From Caldilineaceae bacterium bin5 (lineage in GTDB: Bacteria; Chloroflexota; Anaerolineae; Caldilineales; Caldilineaceae): DNA of 64,000 nucleotides. A program made the translations under genes and the position numbers. How positions within the stretch are numbered: the first letter of the stretch is position 1; each line of letters opens with the position of its first letter. The stretch is taken from NCBI GenBank assembly GCA_002238445.1, contig MPML01000015.1, forward strand, positions 26,233 to 90,232, in the 5' to 3' direction. Shown piece after piece: positions 38,743-47,415 of the stretch. A model generated the notes under the pieces. That model did not search any database, was not told where the DNA came from, and saw only the letters and a list, made by a program, of their open reading frames with translations.

Positions 38743-40188
38743 TTGACCCAGTACAGAAACTTCGACATTACTATTACCAGGGATAGACCGCCCTATGCAG
38801 TGCTTGCATCCTATCGCGGTCTGAGCGGCGCCTCTACCTTCGGCCAGGAAGCCCTCCAACCTGTCTGGCAGGAATACCTGTCCAGGTTGAGTGATCCATT
38901 TCAGACGCAGGGGGAGCATCTCCTGGCCGAAATCGGCAGCAGGCTTTTTTCGGAACTGATTCGTGATCAGGTGCGAGACCTCTGGGCCCAGGCGCGCACC
39001 GACCTGGACGATGGCGGCCGTCTGCGGCTACGGCTCATCCTGCATCCACCTGCGGTCGCCGCCCTGCCGTGGGAGACACTTCACGATCCCCGTCGCAATC
39101 AATCCTTTGCCGCCGACGCCAATATCTCCCTAGTCCGCACCCAGAATCTCGTGAGCTATGTTGCCCGCCCCAGGGCGCTGGAGGCGACGCCGCCGCTGAA
39201 AGTCTTGTTGGTGACGGTCGATACAGGTGCACCGGACGAACACATACCGCATTGGACCGAACAAGGCGAGCACAGAATCCAATTGGCCGCACAAGAGGAG
39301 AGCACAAAAATCCGTTCTGCATTCGCAGGGCTGTCGTCCGGCCGCGTGAAACTGGATCAACTGAACGGGCGGGTCACGATTCAGCAGATTCGAGAGCGGC
39401 TGGTGACGGATTGGCCTGACGTCCTGCACTTTGTCGGCCACGGCAATGAGGACGGTCTCCTGCTCTGGGCCGATGACGCCCCCGCACTCGTTTCGGCCGC
39501 AACGCTGCGCACGGTATTGCAGCAGGCAGAATCGGTGAAACTGATCTTTATCAACGCCTGCCTTGCCGGAAGTGTAGATGGTGCCCGCCCTTTCGCAGGC
39601 ATTGCCCACCAGTTGCTTCAAAGTGGTCTGCCTGCAGTGATTGCCATGCGCTATGAGATCCTGGACCGCTCCGCCGCGAGTTTTTCCTCGGGATTCTATG
39701 AAGCTCTTGTATCGGGCCAAGGGCGCGGCCACATTGACGCCGCGGTCAGCACTGCCCGCAACAATCTCTACATCAATGATCCGAATCGAGTGGACTATGC
39801 AACGCCGATCCTCTGGCTCAATGCGGAGGATGGTCGCATTCTTCCTATCGACGATGAGCACGGGTCGCCTGAATCCACCTCCCCTCACTCACTCCCCCCG
39901 CGTTCCCAGATGGCGAGTTCCTCGCTGCGGCTCGAATTCAGATTGGAAGAAAAAGAAGCCTGGTTCCGCTCCTTGCCGGAGTCGATCTCTGATCCCCATC
40001 TGCCCTTTGAGTATCAGCGCCGCCGCCGGATTGTCGGCCTGTTACTGAAGATTCTGCAGCAGGCAGTAGAGGAACGGGAGCAGGGCCAAGTCATCGATAT
40101 CAGGTCTGTACAGAGACGCCTGTCAACATTCGAAGAGGAGAGGCGTCACATCCAGAATATCCTTGACCATTGCCTGAACTGTTCGTAA
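38743..40188 (+). CDS. CHAT domain-containing protein (caspase-like peptidase fold)
   Basis: A 481-residue protein starting at TTG. The CHAT peptidase domain spans about 95-355, with the catalytic His233 in LHFVGHGN and Cys273 in FINACLAG. The N-terminal 90 residues resemble the segment that often precedes CHAT domains. The C-terminal region from about 400 is charged and helical (EYQRRRRIVGLLLKILQQ). CHAT proteins act as proteases in defence and regulated cell-death systems, but no usual partner such as TPR-CHAT/gRAMP or gasdermin is evident here. Its end overlaps the possible TTG start of the next gene by 19 bases. Confidence 0.85.
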   Translation: MTQYRNFDITITRDRPPYAVLASYRGLSGASTFGQEALQPVWQEYLSRLSDPFQTQGEHLLAEIGSRLFSELIRDQVRDLWAQARTDLDDGGRLRLRLILHPPAVAALPWETLHDPRRNQSFAADANISLVRTQNLVSYVARPRALEATPPLKVLLVTVDTGAPDEHIPHWTEQGEHRIQLAAQEESTKIRSAFAGLSSGRVKLDQLNGRVTIQQIRERLVTDWPDVLHFVGHGNEDGLLLWADDAPALVSAATLRTVLQQAESVKLIFINACLAGSVDGARPFAGIAHQLLQSGLPAVIAMRYEILDRSAASFSSGFYEALVSGQGRGHIDAAVSTARNNLYINDPNRVDYATPILWLNAEDGRILPIDDEHGSPESTSPHSLPPRSQMASSSLRLEFRLEEKEAWFRSLPESISDPHLPFEYQRRRRIVGLLLKILQQAVEEREQGQVIDIRSVQRRLSTFEEERRHIQNILDHCLNCS

Positions 40189-42878
40189 GACCCGATGCCG
40201 TGGCGCGGACCAGCATACGACTGATTCGCCTCGCCTGCCTTTACGCGATTATCTGTTACCTGGGCGTAGAAATCGCTCTGTCGCTGCGAGAACTTCGGGA
40301 AACTGACGCCAGCAGTCTACAACCTCCTGTAGTGGCCTCCACTAGTTCTTCTTCAGCAGATCAGATCCCTTTTCTCGGCGTCACCGTCGAGCTCGAACAG
40401 TACGAAGACCCGCATCAACGGCAGCAAGCCTTGCATCGCCTGCACGGCGCCGGTTTCGGCTGGGTACGCCAACGTATTGACTGGGGCCTCATCGAACCTC
40501 AGCCGGGAGAGTTTCAGTGGGGGTGGACCGATGAAGTCCTGTCCGCAATTTCCGTCGCCGGGCTGGTTCCCGTAGTCGTCCTGGACGGCAGCCCCGTCTG
40601 GGCCCGAGACAGTAGAGATAGGCCGCCCCAAGGACTCGCTGCCCATGACCGGCGATCACGACTGGCGCCCCCTGCCACTCCTGATACCTTTGCCCGCTTT
40701 GCCGCGGCGTTCGCCGCCCGCTACCAGGACACAGTCCGCTATTATCAGATCTGGGATGAGCCGAACATAGCCCCCCACTGGGGAAACCGGCTCATCGATC
40801 CGGTCGGCTACGCCCGGTTGCTGCGCGAAGCCGCCGTCGCTGTACGGACCGCTGACCCGGACGCATTTATCCTGGCCGCCGCGCTGGCGCCCACCCAGGA
40901 CCGGGGCCACACCGCGATCGACGAAGGCTTCTACTTGCAACGGCTATACGCGGCCGGCGCCGCGCCCTTCTTCGATGCTGTTCTCGTGCAACCGTTCGGC
41001 TTCGGAACTGGGCCCGAAGACGCGCGCAGCCGTGTCAACGTGCTCAACTTTCATCGTGCGGCCTGGGTGCGGCAAGTAATGGTCGCGGCCGGTGACGGGC
41101 AGACACCGGTATGGGCAGTCCGCTTTGGATGGAATCGGCAGGTCCAGGATCCCTGGAAGACCGTTTCGGCGGCCGATCAACTTCGTTTTACCGAGGAAGC
41201 GATCCGGCATGCACGGGCCAACTGGCCTTGGCTGGCTGCGATGGGCTGGCCGATAGACCAACCGGGCGCGCCCCCCTCAGATCCGATGTGGGGCTTTTCT
41301 CTCATCGCCGCCGACGGGACAGAGCAACCGCTGCTGGCCTTGTTTTCGGCTGCCGCGCAGGCAACAGCTGACACCAGAGCGCCCGCACCCAACGATCAGC
41401 AACACGCAAGACTTGCATTGCTGCTGTTGGCTGCCGGATTTCTCCTCTGGTGGTCGATACTTACTGCTCGCCGTCTGCCTCTGCGTCAGTGGCAGACGGC
41501 CTATCGCAGCTGGCCGCCGCTCCCCAAACTCGCCGTCTGGGCGCTCCTGTTCACTGTTTACTATCTGGCTGTCTGGCCGCCTCTGATCATCTTCTGCTGG
41601 CTATCTGCCGCTTTTCTCATCGCAGCCGCACCGTCTACAGGGCTGATGATCGCGGCGGCCGCGCTGCCCTTTCATTTTCAGCACAAGGAGTTGCAGCTCG
41701 TCGGCGCCGTCTGGGCTGTGCCGCCGGCCCAAGCCGCGCTGCTTGCCACGCTACCTGCCCTCGCGCAACGCGCCATCCGCGCTACTGAGTGGCGCATCAG
41801 CCCTGCTCTCAAAGTCCTTTACCCGCTTCGCCATGCATTCTACGCCGTACGAGATATGCAATTCGCCACTCTGCTGGTCGCAGCCTGGATTGTCATAAGT
41901 CTCCTGGCCGTCCGCAACGTCTGGCACTGGCCGGGCTACTATCGCGGACTGTGGGAGCTTGCTGTGGTGCCAACCCTGCTCTATGCCGGCATCAGGCTGC
42001 TTGCACCGGGATCCCGTCAACGTCGGTCCGTGTTGATTGCGCTTTTCACAGGCGGCGCTCTCGCGGCGGGCGTGGGGTTAATCGACTGGCTGATCGGAGG
42101 CGGCGTATCCGTCGACGGCGTGCGCCGCCTGATGGGGGTCTCCTTTTCACCCAATCAGACCGCCCTCTATCTGCTGCGCACAATGTTTGTCGGTGTTGGA
42201 CTCCTGGCAACCTGCCGGCGCTGGCGGCGCGGCCTGACCGCGGGCTGTCTTCTGGTGGCGGGGACACTGCTTCTGACAGCCAGTCGCGGCGCCATCCTGC
42301 TCGGCCTGCCCGTTGGCGCATTGGTCATGGCCGCGGCCGGACGCCGTCATGTACGCTTCCTGCAAGGGAGGCGAGTCGCCATACTGCTGGCGCTGGTGGT
42401 CGGCCTGGCCATAGCGGTCGGCCTGGAGTATGTCCTCGTCTACGGCGACCGACTGCTGAACATCGAGACAATGCTTTCCCGCCTCGCCATCTGGCAGGAT
42501 GCCGCGAGCCTGTGGAGGCATTTCCCCTTGCTGGGAGTGGGGCCCGGTGGATTCTACTGGAACTATCCGGCCTTCCTGCAACCTTCGCCAACGGCCGATC
42601 CCAATCTGCTGCACCCCCACTCTGTCTGGCTTGAATATGCAACCGGCTGGGGTGCTGTCGGTCTGGTGTGGTTTGGCGCGTTTCTTGGTATGATTGTGTT
42701 AGTGTTGAGACGCTCGTTGCGTGCGCCGCGCGCATGGCATCGGATCGGTATGCTGGCCGCGCTTGCCGCCGGCTTGGCGCATGCGCAGGTGGACGCGTTC
42801 GCTGCGTTGCCGGAGCTGGCCGCTTGGAACTTCGCGGCGCTGGCACTGTTGGCAGCGCCAAAGCGCGAAGACGTGTGA
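40170..42878 (+). CDS. Glycosidase-like TIM barrel fused to O-antigen-ligase-type membrane domain
   Basis: A 902-residue fusion. One membrane segment (about 15-38) is followed by an extracytoplasmic barrel resembling GH5/39/42-like glycosidases (about 67-395) with RQRIDWGLIEPQPGEFQW and the acid/base-type WDEPN (Glu197). The expected second catalytic Glu (WxTEFGW) is replaced: WAVRFGW, Arg318. From about 410 there are many membrane segments with a Wzy/O-antigen-ligase-like region (LLTASRGAILLGLPVGAL, LLGVGPGGFYWNYP, HPHSVWLEYATGWGAVG). It may ligate or polymerise surface glycans, the barrel serving binding rather than hydrolysis. The start could instead be the GTG at 40200. Confidence 0.82.
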   Translation: MPELFVRPDAVARTSIRLIRLACLYAIICYLGVEIALSLRELRETDASSLQPPVVASTSSSSADQIPFLGVTVELEQYEDPHQRQQALHRLHGAGFGWVRQRIDWGLIEPQPGEFQWGWTDEVLSAISVAGLVPVVVLDGSPVWARDSRDRPPQGLAAHDRRSRLAPPATPDTFARFAAAFAARYQDTVRYYQIWDEPNIAPHWGNRLIDPVGYARLLREAAVAVRTADPDAFILAAALAPTQDRGHTAIDEGFYLQRLYAAGAAPFFDAVLVQPFGFGTGPEDARSRVNVLNFHRAAWVRQVMVAAGDGQTPVWAVRFGWNRQVQDPWKTVSAADQLRFTEEAIRHARANWPWLAAMGWPIDQPGAPPSDPMWGFSLIAADGTEQPLLALFSAAAQATADTRAPAPNDQQHARLALLLLAAGFLLWWSILTARRLPLRQWQTAYRSWPPLPKLAVWALLFTVYYLAVWPPLIIFCWLSAAFLIAAAPSTGLMIAAAALPFHFQHKELQLVGAVWAVPPAQAALLATLPALAQRAIRATEWRISPALKVLYPLRHAFYAVRDMQFATLLVAAWIVISLLAVRNVWHWPGYYRGLWELAVVPTLLYAGIRLLAPGSRQRRSVLIALFTGGALAAGVGLIDWLIGGGVSVDGVRRLMGVSFSPNQTALYLLRTMFVGVGLLATCRRWRRGLTAGCLLVAGTLLLTASRGAILLGLPVGALVMAAAGRRHVRFLQGRRVAILLALVVGLAIAVGLEYVLVYGDRLLNIETMLSRLAIWQDAASLWRHFPLLGVGPGGFYWNYPAFLQPSPTADPNLLHPHSVWLEYATGWGAVGLVWFGAFLGMIVLVLRRSLRAPRAWHRIGMLAALAAGLAHAQVDAFAALPELAAWNFAALALLAAPKREDV

Positions 42879-42944
42879 CTTCCGGACCTGGTTATTCCTT
42901 ATTCAAATCGATAAAGCTATGGGTGCAACAGAGGAGAGACCAAC

Positions 42945-43787
42945 ATGGGAACGACGCGACTCACAGAGCAGCAGTTGGCATTCTTCGAGACGTTCGGCTT
43001 TCTATACTTTCCGGGGCTACTGGCGGACTGCGCTGACAAGATCATTGACGAGTTCGAAAAGGTCTGGGCCGCCCACGGCGGCGGCCACTACGGGCAGGAA
43101 CACGATGGCGAGCAGCGGTCCTGCATCCTTCCTTTTCCCGACCAGAGCGTGTTCCTCAGTTCGCTGCTTGACGATCCGCGCATCCACGACATTGCCGCCG
43201 GCATCTGCGGCGACGACTTCAACTACACCAGCGGCGACGGCAACTACTACGCCGGCGACACTCGCTGGCATTCCGACGGATTCCGTGCCGATCGTATTCT
43301 CAGCATCAAGATCGCCTTCTACCTCGACCCACTCACGCGCGACAGCGGCGCGCTGCGCATAATTCCGGGCAGCCACCGCGCCGGTGACGCCTACGCCGAT
43401 GCACTGGAGAAGGATATTCGGGAGAGCGGCAAGATTTGGGGGCTGGAGGGACCTGACGTGCCGGCCCTGATCCTGGAGACCACGCCTGGCGACATCGTTG
43501 TGTTCAACCACAATCTCAAGCACGCCGCGTTCGGTGGCTCCGAGCGCCGCCGCATGTACACGATGAACTTCTCGCGCCGCTATCCTGAGCACCGGCTCGA
43601 AGAGTTGCGTACTGTTCTCGGCAGCGAGGCCCGTTTCTGGATCGACCGCATTCACGGCGAGGCCATGATAGCAACGGCCGGACCCGAGCGCATGGTGCAT
43701 CTCGAGCAGGTCAGGGCCAACGATACCCACTTGGCAGAGCTGACGCGTGAACTGAAGAGGACGATGAAAGAACCGGCGCGCGGTTGA
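42945..43787 (+). CDS. Phytanoyl-CoA dioxygenase (PhyH) family protein
   Basis: Predicted Fe(II)/2-oxoglutarate-dependent oxygenase, 280 residues. The iron ligands are His109 and Asp111 in TRWHSDGF and His193 in NHNLKHAAFGG, with Arg residues shortly after for 2-oxoglutarate. A close relative lies at 44938-45750 on the opposite strand. Bacterial PhyH proteins hydroxylate diverse small molecules; phytanoyl-CoA itself is not implied. AGGAGAGA is the ribosome-binding site region. Confidence 0.9.
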   Translation: MGTTRLTEQQLAFFETFGFLYFPGLLADCADKIIDEFEKVWAAHGGGHYGQEHDGEQRSCILPFPDQSVFLSSLLDDPRIHDIAAGICGDDFNYTSGDGNYYAGDTRWHSDGFRADRILSIKIAFYLDPLTRDSGALRIIPGSHRAGDAYADALEKDIRESGKIWGLEGPDVPALILETTPGDIVVFNHNLKHAAFGGSERRRMYTMNFSRRYPEHRLEELRTVLGSEARFWIDRIHGEAMIATAGPERMVHLEQVRANDTHLAELTRELKRTMKEPARG

Positions 43788-43859
43788 AGGCGGGAGTCCC
43801 CCCGGTCGCAAGCACGCGTTGGCCAGAGGTCGGTGGCGAGCGGCGACCAATCATACTGC

Positions 43860-44933
43860 CTACCCGGCAACCTGCACCTTTTCCCCCGTCTGCGCGCTCA
43901 GGTATATTGCATCGAGTAGCTTCATAAAGGTCAGCGCGTCCGCCGGCGAAACATCGGGCGGCTGCTCGCCGCGGATCGCGGCCGCAAAGTCGCGGATCTC
44001 CCCGTCAAAGTCCCCACTGCCGTGCTCCGCGTGTTCATCCACAAAGGTGTCGCCTTCAGTGTAGATCGCGCCCAACAGGCGTCGCGTGCCCGAACGTGTC
44101 TGCCCCGAAGCCAGCCGGGTCGACTCGACTTCGATTGTCCCAGCTGTGCCCAGGACGCGTAGCCGCAGGTCCCACGCCCGGTCAGCCCAAGTGGCAATGA
44201 CCGCCGAAGTGTCCATCTGAATCGTGATGCCGCCGTCACAGCCCACCAGAAAGCTCATGTAATCTTCGGAATGCCGCTCTACCTTAAGTCGCGTCGGAAA
44301 CGCACTGTGGCTGACGGCGAACGCCCATTGCGGTTGCGGGCAGCCCATCAGATACCAGGCTTGGTCGAGGTAGTGCGAGCCGTGTTGCCCCAGGGCGCCG
44401 CCCTTAAGGCCCCAGCGGTACAACCAATCCCGGCCGGCTGGCGGCTCATAGTCGACGCCCCGCTCCAGGTAATGGTAGTGTACGTGTGCATGGTAAGTAT
44501 GCCCGATCCTTCCATCGGCAATCAGTTGGCGGCTCCTCTTGTTCTCCTCTTCGTGGCGCATAAAGTAGGAGTAGACCAGTGTCTTTCCGCTGCTAGCAGC
44601 TACCGCATTGATCTCCTCGACCTCCGCAGCGTTGAGCCCGTGCGGTTTCTGCACCAGCACGTGCTTACCAGCGTTCAATGCATCAATGACCATCGGCTTG
44701 CGCACATCGGGCGAAGTGGCCACGCCCACCGCGTCAACCTCGTCATCGGCCAGCAACTCACGATAGTCGCCGTAGACCCGTGCGACATCGTTCTCTTCTG
44801 CAACCTGATGCGCCAACTCCTGATTCAGATCGGCGACCGCCCAAGCGACAGTATCTTCGCCCGCGTGTGCGCCCTCCACCCAGGCCCGACCGACCCGGCA
44901 ACCGACCACTCCAATCCTGATCCTGTCTGACAT
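43860..44933 (-). CDS. Gfo/Idh/MocA family oxidoreductase (third copy)
   Basis: NAD(P)-dependent dehydrogenase of 357 residues. The Rossmann loop is slightly unusual (GVVGCRVGRAW), and the EKP signature is QKP (LVQKPHGLN), keeping the catalytic Lys and Pro. It starts four bases after the stop of the PhyH gene transcribed before it, so the two form an operon and probably act on the same compound. Confidence 0.9.
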   Translation of the reverse strand: MSDRIRIGVVGCRVGRAWVEGAHAGEDTVAWAVADLNQELAHQVAEENDVARVYGDYRELLADDEVDAVGVATSPDVRKPMVIDALNAGKHVLVQKPHGLNAAEVEEINAVAASSGKTLVYSYFMRHEEENKRSRQLIADGRIGHTYHAHVHYHYLERGVDYEPPAGRDWLYRWGLKGGALGQHGSHYLDQAWYLMGCPQPQWAFAVSHSAFPTRLKVERHSEDYMSFLVGCDGGITIQMDTSAVIATWADRAWDLRLRVLGTAGTIEVESTRLASGQTRSGTRRLLGAIYTEGDTFVDEHAEHGSGDFDGEIRDFAAAIRGEQPPDVSPADALTFMKLLDAIYLSAQTGEKVQVAG

Positions 44934-44937
44934 AGCG

Positions 44938-45750
44938 CTATCCGCGGGCTGGTTCGGCCATTTCCTGACGCGCCTTGGCAGACAGCGCCGGCAGGTGGCT
45001 TTCGTGGGCCATCACCTGTTCCAGATGCCGCATCCGTGAAGGAGAAGCGGTACTGCGCATGATCTCGGAGTGCATCTGGTCCTTCCAGAAGCGCGCGCCG
45101 CCGGCCACGAATTTTTCCAACTCCTCAATCTCTACCGGCGTTTCGCAGTGGGCGCAGCAGTTGATCGTGAACATGCGCCTGGCCGTGTCTCCTCCAAACG
45201 AAGAGTGCATCAGATTGTGATTGAAGGCCACAACATCGCCCGGTTGCGTCTCCAGCGCCGCGTGCGGAACCTCCAGTTGCGAAATCCCCCACAGTTCAGA
45301 GGCCTCGCGCGCCTGCCGCGCCTGCCAACCTTCCAGGTCCGGCCGGTGGGAGCCCGGGATTACCCGCAAACAGCCTGTATCAGCGGTCAGTGGATCTAGA
45401 TAGAATGCTACCTTGAGATATTTCCCGATCGTGTGAAAACCGTCACTGTGCCAGCGCGTATCGCCGGTGTAATAGTTGCCGTCGCCGCCGAGGTAGTTGA
45501 AATCTTCGCCCAGGATGCTACTGATCAGCCCGTCGATGCTGGGGTGATCCAGCAGTGTGCAGAGGCGCTCCTGCTGATCGATAAAGGGCACAATGCAAGA
45601 ACGCTGCGTCCCATCATGGACCTGCCCGCTGTTCGCAAAGATCGTTTCGAAATCCTCGATAATCCAACCGACCTCCTCCTTCATCAGACCTGGGAAATGG
45701 AGATAGCCGAAGGTTTCAAAAAACTGGAGCTGCTGTGGGCTGAGTTTCAT
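44938..45750 (-). CDS. Phytanoyl-CoA dioxygenase (PhyH) family protein (second copy)
   Basis: Fe(II)/2-oxoglutarate oxygenase of 270 residues from the ATG at 45750, which has GGAG eight bases upstream; an earlier in-frame ATG at 45807 lacks such a site. Iron ligands: His101, Asp103 (TRWHSDGF) and His182 (NHNLMHSSFGG). Strongly similar to the protein at 42945 (GDGNYY, FNYxxGD, FYLDPLT, PGSHR shared), so one arose by duplication. Followed directly by a Gfo/Idh/MocA dehydrogenase. Confidence 0.9.
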   Translation of the reverse strand: MKLSPQQLQFFETFGYLHFPGLMKEEVGWIIEDFETIFANSGQVHDGTQRSCIVPFIDQQERLCTLLDHPSIDGLISSILGEDFNYLGGDGNYYTGDTRWHSDGFHTIGKYLKVAFYLDPLTADTGCLRVIPGSHRPDLEGWQARQAREASELWGISQLEVPHAALETQPGDVVAFNHNLMHSSFGGDTARRMFTINCCAHCETPVEIEELEKFVAGGARFWKDQMHSEIMRSTASPSRMRHLEQVMAHESHLPALSAKARQEMAEPARG

Positions 45751-45845
45751 CAGTTGGTCTCCTGAGAAGCGTGACGCTAACTTATGGAATGCCTCCAATT
45801 GTACCAATCATAATTCATTTGTCCGTGTTGGCGAACATCCTTTTT

Positions 45846-46140
45846 CCGAAACTACGCTGCCGCTACTAATTTGCGATCCTGAATGAGGGGAGCGAAAGTG
45901 CTCTCTCAACTCTCTACTCTTCTATGGGCGGTCGGCCGCAAGCGGCCTCCCTTGTGCAGGGGCTGCGCCCCCGCAACGCCCCCCTCCCAAACCATCGCTC
46001 ACCGACCGTGTCCGCGCATTCCAGCAGTGCCGCTCCACCAACCCGGCTGCCGCCCACCGCATACGCAAGCAGATCACCTGAGTGGCGGCAGGAAGAAAGG
46101 GCTGGTCAAGACAGGTACTGTATATGGCTTAGTCGTTTCC
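45846..46140 (+). repeat. Dispersed structured repeat, copy 2 (MITE-like)
   Basis: About 295 bp closely matching 33347-33651 over its whole length. The terminal inverted repeats are more decayed (GAAACTAC near 45849, GTCGTTTC near 46132). The first hairpin is kept with a different sequence, GGCCGC-AA-GCGGCC (45934-45947); the second, GGGGC-TGC-GCCCC (45959-45971), is identical to copy 1. It fills most of the 519-bp gap between the PhyH gene and the monooxygenase gene; the remaining flanks show nothing. Confidence 0.85.
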
Positions 46141-46269
46141 TTTTCTCTATCAAAACTGCAGGGGAGTGTCTGACTTCCCTGGTCAACAGTCAGTCCTGTT
46201 TTGCCCGCCGCGCAATGCGTCTACTGACTCGGCGTCACCGGGCCATGGCGGACCACGATCCTGCGCGTC

Positions 46270-47370
46270 TTATGCAACAGCCTTGTTCAACGCCGGCATT
46301 AGCTCGGTCGCGAACAGTTCAAGGTTGCGTACCCAGCTCGCCTTATCGTCCCAGTCAAAGCCCATCAACACCAGAGTGCCGAACGGTCCGCTCTCCTCCA
46401 TCAGCGCCAGCAACCGTTCCAGCACATGGTCCACGTCGCCGGCAATGATCTGCTCCGACATCCAGTAATCCATGTTGCAGTCAGCGTTCGACATCTCAAG
46501 ATCCCGCTTGAGAACGTCCCGGCCCCGGGTCTTATCCATGAGGTAGGCGAGGTACTCGAAGTTTTGCCCCACCGAGTTCGTCCGCGCACGCGCGACCGCT
46601 TCTTCAGTCGTATCGGCCAGGAATATGGCCCTCGCCACCCTCCAGTCGGCTCTGTCCGGCTGTCGTCCCGCCTCGACCGCACTGTTCTCGTACGTCTCCC
46701 AGTTGTTCGCCAGAACGTTGCCGGCCGCCAGAGCAGCAGAAAACGGCGCGAATCCGTACTGTCCCGCCAGTTTCAAGCTGTAGGAATCGCGGGTTATACC
46801 CGGCATGAGAATAGGAGGATGGGGCTGCTGCAACGGCTTGTGAATAAACCCTATCTGGCTCACATCGTCGACGTTATCCTTGAGCGAGAACTGCCAGAAT
46901 TGGCCTTCGTGCTCGTAGGGCGGATCAGTCGCCCATAGCTTCAACATGACGTCAATGGCCTCTACAGTCATCCTGCCGCCGTCTTTCGGATGCTGGCCGT
47001 AGAGTTCAAAATCCGTAATCGTGCCGCTGGGACCTAAGCAAAGATTGAGCCGCCCATGGGCCAGGTGATCGAGAAAAGCAAGCCGCGTCGCCAGATATGC
47101 AGGATGATGCAGATTGACGCAGATCGGCGCCGGTCCGAAGCGAATACGCTTCGTCACCCCCAGCGCGCGCCCGATAAAGACCTCCGGCACGACAACGGAC
47201 TCGTACTTCATCGTGTGGTGCTCGCCAATCCAGAATTCATCATACCCCAATTCATCTGCCAGCACCGCTAGCTCAATATCCTCGTCATAGCTCTGCGCCA
47301 GCGGCTTCTCCGGCGGATGGAACGGCATGATGAAAATGCCGGATTTGATCGGCTGTCCATTTGTCGTCAT
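46270..47370 (-). CDS. LLM-class flavin-dependent oxidoreductase (luciferase-like monooxygenase)
   Basis: Cytoplasmic FMN- or F420-dependent barrel enzyme, 366 residues. Family features are GYDEFWIGEHHT near residue 45, RIRFGPAPICVNLHHP, GRLNLCLGPSGTITDFELYG and, later, MPGITRDSYSLKLAGQYGF. It most resembles the limonene/alkanal monooxygenase-like group. It precedes no close gene downstream but is likely read with the propeller proteins upstream on the same strand. Substrate unknown. Confidence 0.9.
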   Translation of the reverse strand: MTTNGQPIKSGIFIMPFHPPEKPLAQSYDEDIELAVLADELGYDEFWIGEHHTMKYESVVVPEVFIGRALGVTKRIRFGPAPICVNLHHPAYLATRLAFLDHLAHGRLNLCLGPSGTITDFELYGQHPKDGGRMTVEAIDVMLKLWATDPPYEHEGQFWQFSLKDNVDDVSQIGFIHKPLQQPHPPILMPGITRDSYSLKLAGQYGFAPFSAALAAGNVLANNWETYENSAVEAGRQPDRADWRVARAIFLADTTEEAVARARTNSVGQNFEYLAYLMDKTRGRDVLKRDLEMSNADCNMDYWMSEQIIAGDVDHVLERLLALMEESGPFGTLVLMGFDWDDKASWVRNLELFATELMPALNKAVA

Positions 47371-47415
47371 AATCCGTACTTCCTTTCAATTGGCTGTTGG
47401 CAGTCCCGCGATTCC

